Both the position numbers and the translations under genes were made by a program. From Verrucomicrobiota bacterium (GTDB taxonomy: Bacteria; Verrucomicrobiota; Verrucomicrobiia; Limisphaerales; J093), in NCBI GenBank assembly GCA_016871715.1, contig VHCO01000041.1:1-40945 (forward strand): a DNA stretch of 40,945 nucleotides. The letters are read 5' to 3'. Below are positions 15,542 to 23,013 of the stretch, piece after piece (positions within the stretch are counted from its first letter, which is position 1; each line of letters starts with the position of its first letter). The notes under the pieces were generated by a model. The model did no database searches. It saw only the letters and a program-made list of their open reading frames with translations, and was not told the origin of the DNA.

Positions 15542-16789
15542 ATGGAACCTAAAACGCGGATCCTCTTCGTGGACGATGAGTCGTCCATGCTCGAACTGCT
15601 GCGGTTGATGATGCGGACGATGGCCGACGAATGGGAGAGTTCGTTTGTCCAGTCGGGCGCCGCAGCCCTCGAGTCGATGGAACAGCAACCCTTCGACGTC
15701 ATCGTCACCGACATGCGCATGCCGCAAATGACCGGCGCACAACTTCTCAACCAGGTCATGCGGCGCTACCCCCAAACGGTGCGCATCGTGTTGTCCGCGT
15801 ACGCCGACGAGCGAACCGCGCTCGAAAGCATCGGCGCCACCCATCAATGGCTGCAGAAACCTTGTCCCCTGCCCGTCCTCAAGTCTGCCGTCAGCCGTAT
15901 CCACGGCCTGAACCGGCGGCTGCAGCGCCCCGAGGTGCGCCTGCTCGCTGCTCGGCTCAGCTCCCTGCCCAGCATCCCCTCCGTCTACTTTCGCATGCTC
16001 GAAGCCCTCGAATCCTGCGACGTCTCCGTCGAGACCATCGGCGCCATCTTGGCCGAGGACCCGGGCCTGACCGCCAAAGTGCTCCAACTCGTCAACTCCG
16101 CCTTCTTCGGCTTCGCTCGCCCCGTCGCCAACGGCGCCGAAGCCGTCCAGTTGCTCGGCGTCGGTCGCATCCTCTCGCTGGCCCTGGCTGTCAACCTGTT
16201 CGCGGGCCTCGAAGCGGCCATCTTCAAGAATCTCCCGCTTCAACCCCTGCTCGACCACAGCCTGCTCACTGGGCTCTGGGCCGGTCGGATCGTCCAGCTC
16301 GAAGGAGGCGACCGGAACCTCTACAACCTGGCGTTCACCGGCGGCCTGCTCCATGACGTGGGCAAACTCGTCCTGGCCACCAACCTCCCCGATCCCTACC
16401 GGCAAACCCTCGCCCATGCCGAACGTACCCACGTCCCGCTGGCGGAGCACGAACAGAACGCCTTCGGCGCCACCCACGCCGATGTCGGCGGTTACCTGCT
16501 TGGGATCTGGGGATTGCCCGTCCCACTGGTGGAGGCCGTCGCCCTCCATCACGAACCCAGCAAAGGCATCGACACCAATTTCAGCCCCTTAACCGCTATT
16601 CATGTGGCCAACGCGCTGGCGGTCGATCAGACCGGAGCTAAGGGCTGGGTCGGAGCCTGCCCGTTGGACCATTCGTATCTGACTGCGCTCGGCCTCCAAG
16701 CCCGCGTCCCGGTCTGGCATCGCAACTTGACCTCGCCAGAACACCTCCGCACCGAAGGCCAAGAAGCCGAGGTCCACGCCACCGCCTGA
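15542..16789 (+). CDS. Response regulator with HDOD output domain
   Basis: The 415-residue cytoplasmic protein begins with a receiver domain (about 1-125): RILFVDDESSML with the acidic pair, the phospho-acceptor Asp in VTDMRMPQMTG, and the conserved Lys in WLQKPCPLP. An HDOD domain follows (about 140-345), with LPSIPSVYFRMLEAL, VLQLVNSAFFGF and GLLHDVGKLVLA. HDOD domains are catalytically degenerate HD-like signalling modules, though HDVGK is retained here. The C-terminal 60 residues are variable. It is divergent from the cytochrome/barrel operon and could regulate it, but no operator is recognisable and the partner kinase is not adjacent. Confidence 0.93.
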   Translation: MEPKTRILFVDDESSMLELLRLMMRTMADEWESSFVQSGAAALESMEQQPFDVIVTDMRMPQMTGAQLLNQVMRRYPQTVRIVLSAYADERTALESIGATHQWLQKPCPLPVLKSAVSRIHGLNRRLQRPEVRLLAARLSSLPSIPSVYFRMLEALESCDVSVETIGAILAEDPGLTAKVLQLVNSAFFGFARPVANGAEAVQLLGVGRILSLALAVNLFAGLEAAIFKNLPLQPLLDHSLLTGLWAGRIVQLEGGDRNLYNLAFTGGLLHDVGKLVLATNLPDPYRQTLAHAERTHVPLAEHEQNAFGATHADVGGYLLGIWGLPVPLVEAVALHHEPSKGIDTNFSPLTAIHVANALAVDQTGAKGWVGACPLDHSYLTALGLQARVPVWHRNLTSPEHLRTEGQEAEVHATA

Positions 16790-17186
16790 TCCTGATCGGT
16801 CCCTCCCAGTCCCCAGTCCGCCTGCTGAGCCAGGCTCGTCCAGGCCTACAGATCTATATCCAATTGGACTGGTTTATAGAAGTTGACACGGCTTGATCTG
16901 GCTTTGCTTCCCACCCGCTCGTCTTTGGCCCTGGTCGACGCACCCTCGGCTCTCGACCCATGAGGCGCAGGACCCAGGCGCTGAGAGCCGCTGACAGCCA
17001 CTAGCACGCTACCGCCCCGGGCCGACTGATCCGAGACGCGCAACGTCCACAGACTGGTTGCTTGCTACCGGTTGAAGGCGAGATCGCCCCGGACAGCCCC
17101 CTGAATACGGAGGATCACCATAGAAAACAATGGAAGAGACCGGGAGCAACAGGTCGGGCGAGCCAGACCGCTCACGGCGATGGGGA
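16790..17186. other. Intergenic region without a recognisable gene
   Basis: About 400 bp lie between the HDOD gene and the tRNA. No ORF here looks coding. The only structure seen is the perfect 10-bp palindrome TCCAATTGGA at 16859-16868 in a locally AT-rich patch, of unknown meaning. No clear Rho-independent terminator is visible for either neighbour. Confidence 0.5.
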
Positions 17187-17261
17187 TGGTGCGCGATAGA
17201 GGACTTGAACCTCTGACCCCTTCCGTGTCAAGGAAGTGCTCTACCTCTGAGCTAACCGCGC
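17187..17261 (-). tRNA. tRNA-Val (anticodon GAC), CCA encoded
   Basis: Read on the minus strand, the cloverleaf is complete. The 7-bp acceptor stem GCGCGGT pairs with ATCGCGC (one G-T). The D arm contains AGCTCAGAGGTAGAGC. The anticodon stem CTTCC/GGAAG encloses TTGACAC, giving GAC (reads GUC and GUU, valine). The T arm is AGAGG-TTCAAGT-CCTCT. The discriminator is A at 17190, and the CCA end is encoded at 17187-17189. Confidence 0.97.
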
Positions 17262-17279
17262 AGCAACCACTTACGCAAG

Positions 17280-17309
17280 CCATAGAGGCCCATAGACCTC
17301 CATAAACCT
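17280..17309. repeat. Three 10-bp direct repeats upstream of tRNA-Val
   Basis: CCATAGAGGC, CCATAGACCT and CCATAAACCT follow one another without gaps, 18 bp before the 5' end of the tRNA. This may be part of the tRNA promoter region or a short sequence duplication; no integrase is nearby. Confidence 0.7.
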
Positions 17310-17640
17310 GACGCTTGTGACCGTACTGCAACACTTTTTCGCAGCGCAGCGCCAAGCCTCCCGCTTAAACGCAGCACAAAGTGCAGCTCCGGACCGTCAC
17401 GGCGCGGAGAATACGTGGACTCATCCGGCGAGGCAACTCCTTTTGGTCCTTCTGGTCCTCCTAATCTCAATCCGCTTCGCTCGCTCACACGGTCGGCAAA
17501 CCACCCAACCGCAACCTGACTCCGTGGCTGGCATCCCTCATGGCCTCATCTGAAGCACCAAGCACTCACGGGGAGCGTGAGGCTCCGCCGGGCAAGCCGG
17601 CGGCATTCATGCATGCGGCAGTCGAGGGAACGAACCGAAG
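17310..17640. other. Intergenic region between tRNA-Val and the HzsA-related gene
   Basis: No coding ORF is supported. A perfect 7-bp inverted repeat, CCGCCGG-GCAAG-CCGGCGG, lies at 17585-17603, 38 bp past the stop of the minus-strand HzsA-related gene. It could be a transcription stop, but it has no T-run, so this is weak. The surrounding GGGAGCGTGAGGCTCCGCCG text looks like another GC-rich intergenic repeat. Confidence 0.5.
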
Positions 17641-20628
17641 TCACGGCCGTTCGATGACCGGGGCTGTGGCGACTCGGGGGCGAATGGGGAGCCGTTCGAT
17701 ACCGGGGAACTCCGGGTCGTCCAAGGCGCGGATTTCCTCTTCACCGCGGAAAGGGCAGCAGGCGTCAATCCAGGCGATCAATCGGTGCAGGCTCTCGGGG
17801 TCGGCCTTCACGCCGTAGTGTTGGCCGCTGGCGGCCAGGTCGATCAGCCGGCTCTTGCACGACAGGTATGTCATCGGGGGCAGCGTGGTCAGTGCGTTCG
17901 GATCGTTCTGTCCATAAGCGCTTTCGACCGGGATCGCGTTGGCGATGCCGTAACCGGGCCGGCCTGCCGGGACCGGGTTGCCCCAACCGGCGGGCCCGAC
18001 CAGGGTCAGGTAAGGTTCCTTAAACAGGCTGTGGCCGGGCCGCAGGACCAGGTTAGGTTCGGCTGGAGCCTCCGCCGTGCCTGCGTGACACTTCACGCAA
18101 TAGCGGTCGAGCACAGGTTGGGCAAATCGCTCGTAACTGATGCTCTGCGTGCCCCAGGGCGGCGGGCTCAGCCGCGTGGGCGGCCGCTGCAGGGCCAAGG
18201 CGCTGCTCGGAGCGGGGGTCGTGGTGTGCATTTCGTGGCACCCCACGCAGCCCCGTCGTTCCCCGGGCATCAAGCCCGTGAAGCTCCGCATCGTTTGTAG
18301 ACAACGGCGGTCCGCATCTAGCAGTTGGAAGTACAACGCGAGCCCCGCCGGGGCCTCGAAGTACATCGACCCATCCCTTTCGACGGGAACCTCCGACAGG
18401 ATGCGTTTGACGCCCTCTTCCTGGACGATCGAGACGGATGGCCCGGAGTGGCGATAGGTCTTGTTCCAGGTCGAGTAGGTCTTGTAGTCCAGTTGGAAGA
18501 CCCGCAGGTACTTGACGGCCCCACGGGGCAATTCGGGCACGCCCTGGTACACGTCGGAACTGAAGAACACGCCCGGCTCGACCGGCTTGCGGTCTTTCCC
18601 CGTGCCGGGCCAAGCCACCTGGTCCGGTTGCTGCGGCGGCGCAATCCGCGGCCGCACAGGGAGGGCGTGCCAGACGTTATGCACCCCCTCGTAGATCAGA
18701 TCGCGGTTCCCGTAGATGTCCATCAGGTACAGGCGGAACTTGTCGCCCCAGCCGCGAGCCGAAACCAGGAAGTCCTCATCGGAGAGCGGATAGGCCGTCT
18801 TGTAGCCGGTAAAGTGGCCCGAGGCGTGGTAGTTGGCCGCTTCCGGCGTGTCTTGCGGCGGCGGACTGACTTCCGGCCACGGCAAGTCGACCGTGACCTT
18901 CGTCAGGCCGTGGGGGTAATCGCGGCCCTGGCTGGGGTCGATAATCCCGATCGAACCGGACCACCAGTCGTGATGTCCCACTCCGGAGAACATGACTCGG
19001 CGACTGCCCGGAATCGCCCGCGGTTCCGACAGATGATCGGGCCAGACGGACTGGTTCCCCCAGAAGTGAGCTGTGCCCGTGCCGTCCTGGTTGGTGGTCC
19101 ACAGTTTCTGCAGCCTCCACAGCGGTTTGTCGGTGTACTCCCACCGCGAATAGATCACGCGGCCGTCGTTCAGCAGGGCGGGGACGAAATCCGGTTCGCC
19201 GTTGTAGCTGACCAAGTAGACGTTGCTGCCGTCGGCGTCGCAGCGGGCGAGGATGTAAGAGTAGATGAAGGGTCCGCAGCGAACGTACGAGTTCCCGCGG
19301 GTGGTCGTGAAGAGGATGTGACCGTCAGGCAGGTAGATGGGGTCGATGTCGTCGTACGGGCTGTCGGTGAGCTGCCGCCCGCCACTGCCGTCCAGGTTCA
19401 TCTCGTACAGGTGAAAGCTCGGTTCGTCGTGGGGTTTGAAGCAGAACAAGGCCTTTCTTGCATCGAACGACAAGTCGGGCCGCCAGAAGCTGCCGGGCCT
19501 TCCTTGCGGCGCCAATTGGCGCGGGGTACCGCCTGGATGCAGTCCGTCGAGCACGAGCAGTCGCCCTCCCGGCGAGGCCATGATGCCCATCCGGTGGATG
19601 GCTTCATGCCGGGATTCCGGTCCCTGGGGCAGCGGCTGATCGATAAACATCAGTTGCGTGAAATCGAGCAACGGATTGGCGAAGAAAATCTCGCGCTTGA
19701 TGCGGCGGACCGCGAAATACAGTTCCTTCGCGGCCGGGTCCGCGGCGGCATACGCGGCGACCGGATCTTCCCGTAAGTCGGCCGGACCCAGACCGGCGAT
19801 GTTTCCCCAAGGCCCGCCGCCCAACGGCGCGGCGATGAGGGCAGGCGGCCAGCCGGAATCGTCGAACGCCGCTTGCTCCCAACCGGGTTGCAGGGTCTTC
19901 TCCGCCCGCCACACCCCGTCGGATACAACGATCCGCAGCGTGCCGTCGGGGAGGGTCACGGCCAGTCGTGCGAGAAGTCCGGCCGGGTTCTTCGTCGGCG
20001 CTGGGCGGTTCTCGGCTCGCACCGCCAACAGGTTGGTGCCGACCTTGAGCCATGTCCCCACGTCGAACGCTGCCGTCCGTTGCCACGTCTCGTTGCCGCC
20101 CACGCGGCTGCCGTTGACGAAGACTTCGCAGGCATCGTCGGCCGCCACACGCAACACAGCCGACTGAGCGGCAGCCGGCAGTTCAAAGCGACGGCGAAAC
20201 CACCGCAATTGGGCCGGCGCATCCTCCACCGGCCGCCCTTCGGGATACCAGATCCAACTCGGCACGGTTGCGGAGGTCTCAGGAGAGGTGGTCGACGCTG
20301 CCGTCAGCGGCCGGTCACGCAATTCTCCCAGCCGCGATTCCAATTCCTCCAGGTCCCTCATCTCCCGCGTCAGGTCCGGAGCCCGCCCGGACCGCGACAA
20401 ACGGTCCGCCAATTCCCGCGTCCAGCCGATTTCCGCAGCCGTCCGATCCAGGAGCGGTTGGCCCATCGCCTGGAACAGCCAGTCTCGCTGCAGCACGGCG
20501 ACTGCTTCGACCGGGGTCAGGGTTCGGGTTTCGGGAGTTTCTGCTTTGCCGGGCGGCAACGGCAGGTTGTCTCCTGCTGCAAGGGGCAAGTTCGCCAGCG
20601 CGACCACAATAACCGCCGCACGACTCAT
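17641..20628 (-). CDS. HzsA-related dihaem protein with N-terminal carbohydrate-binding-like domain, exported
   Basis: The 995-residue protein starts MSRAAVIVVALANLPLAAGD, a signal peptide. The order is: a charged helical region (about 30-105); a galactose-binding-like beta-sandwich starting SWIWYPEGRPV and containing DDACEVFVNGSRVGG; a large beta-propeller-like central part with GGRQLTDSPYDDIDPIYLP and similar TolB-like strands; then two haem c motifs, CVGCH near residue 793 and CVKCH near 842. This matches the HzsA-related family of Planctomycetes/Verrucomicrobia, named for similarity to the hydrazine synthase alpha subunit. No other hydrazine synthase subunit is present, so hydrazine synthesis is not suggested. 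The start at 20628 is preferred over the ATG six bases upstream on AAGAAG spacing. Function unknown; periplasmic electron transfer is plausible. Confidence 0.85.
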   Translation of the reverse strand: MSRAAVIVVALANLPLAAGDNLPLPPGKAETPETRTLTPVEAVAVLQRDWLFQAMGQPLLDRTAAEIGWTRELADRLSRSGRAPDLTREMRDLEELESRLGELRDRPLTAASTTSPETSATVPSWIWYPEGRPVEDAPAQLRWFRRRFELPAAAQSAVLRVAADDACEVFVNGSRVGGNETWQRTAAFDVGTWLKVGTNLLAVRAENRPAPTKNPAGLLARLAVTLPDGTLRIVVSDGVWRAEKTLQPGWEQAAFDDSGWPPALIAAPLGGGPWGNIAGLGPADLREDPVAAYAAADPAAKELYFAVRRIKREIFFANPLLDFTQLMFIDQPLPQGPESRHEAIHRMGIMASPGGRLLVLDGLHPGGTPRQLAPQGRPGSFWRPDLSFDARKALFCFKPHDEPSFHLYEMNLDGSGGRQLTDSPYDDIDPIYLPDGHILFTTTRGNSYVRCGPFIYSYILARCDADGSNVYLVSYNGEPDFVPALLNDGRVIYSRWEYTDKPLWRLQKLWTTNQDGTGTAHFWGNQSVWPDHLSEPRAIPGSRRVMFSGVGHHDWWSGSIGIIDPSQGRDYPHGLTKVTVDLPWPEVSPPPQDTPEAANYHASGHFTGYKTAYPLSDEDFLVSARGWGDKFRLYLMDIYGNRDLIYEGVHNVWHALPVRPRIAPPQQPDQVAWPGTGKDRKPVEPGVFFSSDVYQGVPELPRGAVKYLRVFQLDYKTYSTWNKTYRHSGPSVSIVQEEGVKRILSEVPVERDGSMYFEAPAGLALYFQLLDADRRCLQTMRSFTGLMPGERRGCVGCHEMHTTTPAPSSALALQRPPTRLSPPPWGTQSISYERFAQPVLDRYCVKCHAGTAEAPAEPNLVLRPGHSLFKEPYLTLVGPAGWGNPVPAGRPGYGIANAIPVESAYGQNDPNALTTLPPMTYLSCKSRLIDLAASGQHYGVKADPESLHRLIAWIDACCPFRGEEEIRALDDPEFPGIERLPIRPRVATAPVIERP

Positions 20629-20737
20629 GGGCATTTGCTTCTTGGACTGGGCTGAAGTGTGGCTGGCCCAATGTGACCATTCAAGGCGAAACGGGTCAGA
20701 ATTGTCCCTGCACCACGGTAACTTCATTTAGATTCTT

Positions 20738-20762
20738 GGGTTTTTGGGGTTGTTGGGGTTGG
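20738..20762 (+). other. G-run tract, possible G-quadruplex
   Basis: Runs of 3, 4, 4 and 2 G separated by T-rich spacers lie in the divergent region upstream of the HzsA-related gene. The base composition is unlike its surroundings. With a last run of two G, only a two-layer quadruplex would form. Confidence 0.4.
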
Positions 20763-20873
20763 AGAAAGTGCTCTCCATTCGACCAGGTTTGAGCCGTAGT
20801 AGGTGCGAGATGAACTCGACAGACACCAACCTAACCCAGAGGTCTTTACCGCCGAGCCTCCGTGCCATAGGCA

Positions 20874-21044
20874 ATGCGTGAGATTGTCCGCGCCCAGGAA
20901 CTCGCGGCAATGACGGAGGAGCGCGCTCGCCAGATCGTTCATTCCCTTCATTCCCTTGGCGCCGTCCAGAGCTGGCGCGAGCGTCCCGACTGGTCAGGCC
21001 TTGTCGAGCAGCAGGCGCTTTTCCACGGACTTTCCCGCGCATGA
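20874..21044 (+). CDS. Small ORF (56 aa) coupled to the nucleotidyltransferase fragment
   Basis: A short ORF begins MREIVRAQELAAMTEERAR and ends LVEQQALFHGLSRA. A TAG lies two codons before the ATG, fixing the start region. Its stop overlaps the ATG at 21041 as ATGA, the typical coupling of two-gene modules. Composition is helical and charged with no membrane segment. By position it should be the small partner of the nucleotidyltransferase. I do not recognise the family with certainty. Confidence 0.6.
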   Translation: MREIVRAQELAAMTEERARQIVHSLHSLGAVQSWRERPDWSGLVEQQALFHGLSRA

Positions 21045-21331
21045 TCCAACTTCCAGGCGTACTCGCCGCAGCCGCTGAATTGCAGGATTTCTACAAGCAA
21101 CGCGGCTGGAAGTTTTGCTTCATCGGCGGTGTTGCCGTTCAGCGTTGGGGCAACCCCCGTCTCACGCAAGACGTGGACCTCACGATTCTCACCGGCTTCG
21201 GCGAAGAATGGACACCGGCCCCGGCGCCCCGGCCGGGCCTTTACGGCTTGGGCGCGGGCAGTGCCTGCAGGGAGATGACCTTCAGTTCCTTCACCCGAAA
21301 CAGCGGTTTGCCGGGCTTCTCAGTGGTGTAG
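21041..21331 (+). pseudogene. Truncated nucleotidyltransferase (AbiEii-like), 5' fragment
   Basis: The first 57 or so residues are a nucleotidyltransferase N-terminus: WKFCFIGGVAVQRWGNPRLT followed directly by QDVDLTIL, with the GG...DxD signature of the AbiEii/DNA-polymerase-beta-like fold. After GFGEE (near 21210) the similarity stops. The rest of the frame simply reads through the antisense 3' end of the PIN gene to a stop at 21331. Intact relatives are roughly 180-250 residues, so most of the gene is missing. The break sits about 30 bp from the end of the toxin gene, as expected if the toxin-antitoxin pair or a deletion replaced the rest. Confidence 0.75.
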
Positions 21332-21657
21332 AACTCTTCCACGCCCTGCCGGATGGCGGCCGCCACTTGCAGCGCATCGGCGCCTGCCAGACCGTAGCAT
21401 GCGGCCAGCTTTTCGGCTTCCTGGCCCAAGGTTTCGCTCAGCGGCTCGCAGGCCGCCACCTCCCCAAAATGGTGTTCGTAGAAGGCGACTTCGGCCCGGC
21501 ACTTTTCAAAGCGCGGCTTGGGCAGCAATTCCAGACGCACCATCTGCGAACTGTAAAACACGCGGGCATCGTCGGCCAGAAGGGACAACGCCGCGGCAGC
21601 CCGTGATTCACTGCGCCACGCCGCCAGCAACACGCCGGAGTCGAGAGAGGTTTTCAG
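21241..21657 (-). CDS. PIN-domain ribonuclease toxin (VapC-like)
   Basis: The 138-residue toxin belongs to the PIN family of Mg-dependent ribonucleases. Acidic residues expected of the active site are visible: Asp in SLDSGVLLAAW, Glu in SQMVRLELLPKP, Asp in GADALQVAA, and TTEKPGKPLFR near the end. The usual ATG is missing. The GTG at 21633 would drop the first catalytic Asp, so the in-frame CTG at 21657, which overlaps the antitoxin stop as CTGA, is the more likely start. It lies directly downstream of the antitoxin gene in one operon. Targets are unknown. Confidence 0.82.
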   Translation of the reverse strand: MKTSLDSGVLLAAWRSESRAAAALSLLADDARVFYSSQMVRLELLPKPRFEKCRAEVAFYEHHFGEVAACEPLSETLGQEAEKLAACYGLAGADALQVAAAIRQGVEEFYTTEKPGKPLFRVKELKVISLQALPAPKP

Positions 21658-21923
21658 GCAAACCTCCCGCGGCGCGCCCGCAATTCGCGCTCAAAGTCCC
21701 CGTCGTCGAGCAACGGGAGCCGCTCCGATTCGCCGCGTTTGAGCAGGGCGGCCAGGCGGCGTCCGCGCTGGGTGCTCGGTTTCCATTCGGGGGCCTTCTG
21801 CCCAGCGAGCTTCTCCTCCAGCGCCTGGACGATAAACCGGCTCCGGCCGTTGCCCGCCTTTGGGATGCGGGCGAGAATCCGCGCCGGGATTTTGACACTG
21901 ACAGTTGTGGCGGTCTGCGTCAT
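21654..21923 (-). CDS. Ribbon-helix-helix antitoxin of the PIN toxin
   Basis: The 89-residue protein has an N-terminal ribbon-helix-helix DNA-binding segment (TTVSVKIPARILARIPK then GRSRFIVQALEEKLAG). A C-terminal charged tail (about residues 45-89) would wrap the toxin. Such antitoxins neutralise the toxin and, as a complex, repress their own promoter. A palindrome sits 6 bp before the start codon. The toxin gene follows with a 4-bp overlap. Confidence 0.87.
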   Translation of the reverse strand: MTQTATTVSVKIPARILARIPKAGNGRSRFIVQALEEKLAGQKAPEWKPSTQRGRRLAALLKRGESERLPLLDDGDFERELRARRGRFA

Positions 21924-21929
21924 ACCCGA

Positions 21930-21940
21930 AGGTAATACCT
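21930..21940. promoter_or_regulatory. Putative operator palindrome of the toxin-antitoxin operon
   Basis: AGGTAATACCT is a perfect 5-bp inverted repeat around a central base, 6 bp upstream of the antitoxin ATG. Ribbon-helix-helix antitoxins bind such short palindromes for autoregulation. The assignment rests on position and symmetry only. Confidence 0.5.
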
Positions 21941-22049
21941 CACGCGGACCTCGCTGTCAATTCCCGGTCGAGCTTGGCCGGGCGCCAGGCGAAACCGGCC
22001 AGAATCGTGCCCTTCCAAGCGCCTGGTCGGCGGCCGCCCGCGAGCGCCG

Positions 22050-22440
22050 AACGGCGGTCGCAACCTCAAGCAGTGCCGGTCAGAGGGCCACAACGGTATG
22101 TGAGGTCCTGGGAGACCTCCGGCGACACGCGCAGGAGTTCCTGGGCCGCCTGAGCCAACGTCGTTTGGCCCGTAACGCCGCGCACGCGGTTGATCTCCTG
22201 GTTCAGGAGCCAGAACTACTCGTAGTCCTCGATGCCGCCGCGCAGAATCACCCACCGACTCGAGTTGATCGACGCGTCCAGGCACGGAGCGGTGGCCTTG
22301 TTGGGATCGCGCCGGGGCGGGTAGAGGAGGCAGCCATCACCATTGCCCAGGGCCGCCGTTGGCCGACGGAGGTGTCGCAACCGGAGACCCAACTCATGGG
22401 ATCTTGCCACCGATCTTGGCGCGTGGGGGTGGGATAAGCG
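22050..22440 (-). pseudogene. Remnant of a DUF4091-type glycoside-hydrolase-like gene
   Basis: Read on the minus strand, one frame gives WQDPMSWVSGCDTSVGQ. It continues after a frameshift near 22355 as GNGDGCLLYPPRRDPNKA and WVILRGGIEDYE. A TAG then falls exactly where the family has Tyr, followed by FWLLNQEINRVRG and a further ELLRVSPEVSQDL. These pieces, in this order, match the C-terminal region of DUF4091 proteins (GNGDGxxLYPxRD, then xRDGIEDYEY). The 5' portion is missing. One frameshift, one in-frame stop and loss of the 5' end make it non-functional. Confidence 0.72.
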
Positions 22441-22619
22441 CAGGAACTGACCCGGGGCTCGATCGCCTCCGGGACCTCTCTTCCAGCAACGCTCCACCCC
22501 GAAAGGCCGAGCGACTGGAAATGGTCGCCCCGTGGCCGGGGTGGCAATGCGGTTGCAGGGCATCGAAGCCGACCCGGGGCAGACGGCGGTGGAAGCGGTT
22601 TTCTTCTCTCCACACTCAC

Positions 22620-22725
22620 CACGTCTCTGCCCCTCCCCCATGTTTCTGCCCCCTGCCCATGTTTCTGCCCCTCCCCATGTTTCTCTCCCCATGTTTCTGC
22701 CCCCCTCCTCTCATGTTTCTCCCGC
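22620..22725. repeat. Short irregular repeats of CATGTTTCT in a C-rich tract
   Basis: CATGTTTCT recurs at 22639, 22658, 22676, 22690 and 22712 with C/T-rich spacers, at spacings of 19, 18, 14 and 22 bp. On the minus strand this reads as AGAAACATG with G-rich spacers. It follows the DUF4091 remnant on its missing 5' side and may mark an old rearrangement or slippage site. Confidence 0.8.
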
Positions 22726-23013
22726 TTCCCACGGGCTTGCGCCCAGTGGACAATCCTCGCCTGGCTGGTCAATCCATTCGGAGGCCTAAGACCCGGCTGC
22801 GGCAGCGCTGGCCTTGAGCGGTGCCGACATCGATCAACCCGCCCCGGAGTGAGCAGCAGCAGTCCGCGTTCATGACGAACTCAGCGCGGAGCACTTTAGC
22901 TCGCCAATGTCAATCGCTCGATGCGCCGTCTTGGGGCAATCGGGAAGTCAAGCGAGCCAGTTCACGCTTGAAACAAGCCCGCCGAGGCCCTAAGTGTACC
23001 CTGCGATCGGTAA
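22726..23013. other. Intergenic/decayed region with no recognisable gene
   Basis: Several short open frames exist, but none has a recognisable motif or a consistent start. The region ends at a TAA (23011-23013) immediately before sequence homologous to the modular protein downstream. Confidence 0.5.

Noticed and set aside
17585..17603. Rho-independent terminator of the HzsA-related gene
   Set aside because: The stem is strong but no T-run follows on the relevant strand; it is noted only as an inverted repeat.
17641..20628. Anammox-type hydrazine synthesis
   Set aside because: Only an HzsA-related protein is present; HzsB/HzsC, hydrazine dehydrogenase and other anammox genes are not seen, and the family is widespread in non-anammox bacteria.
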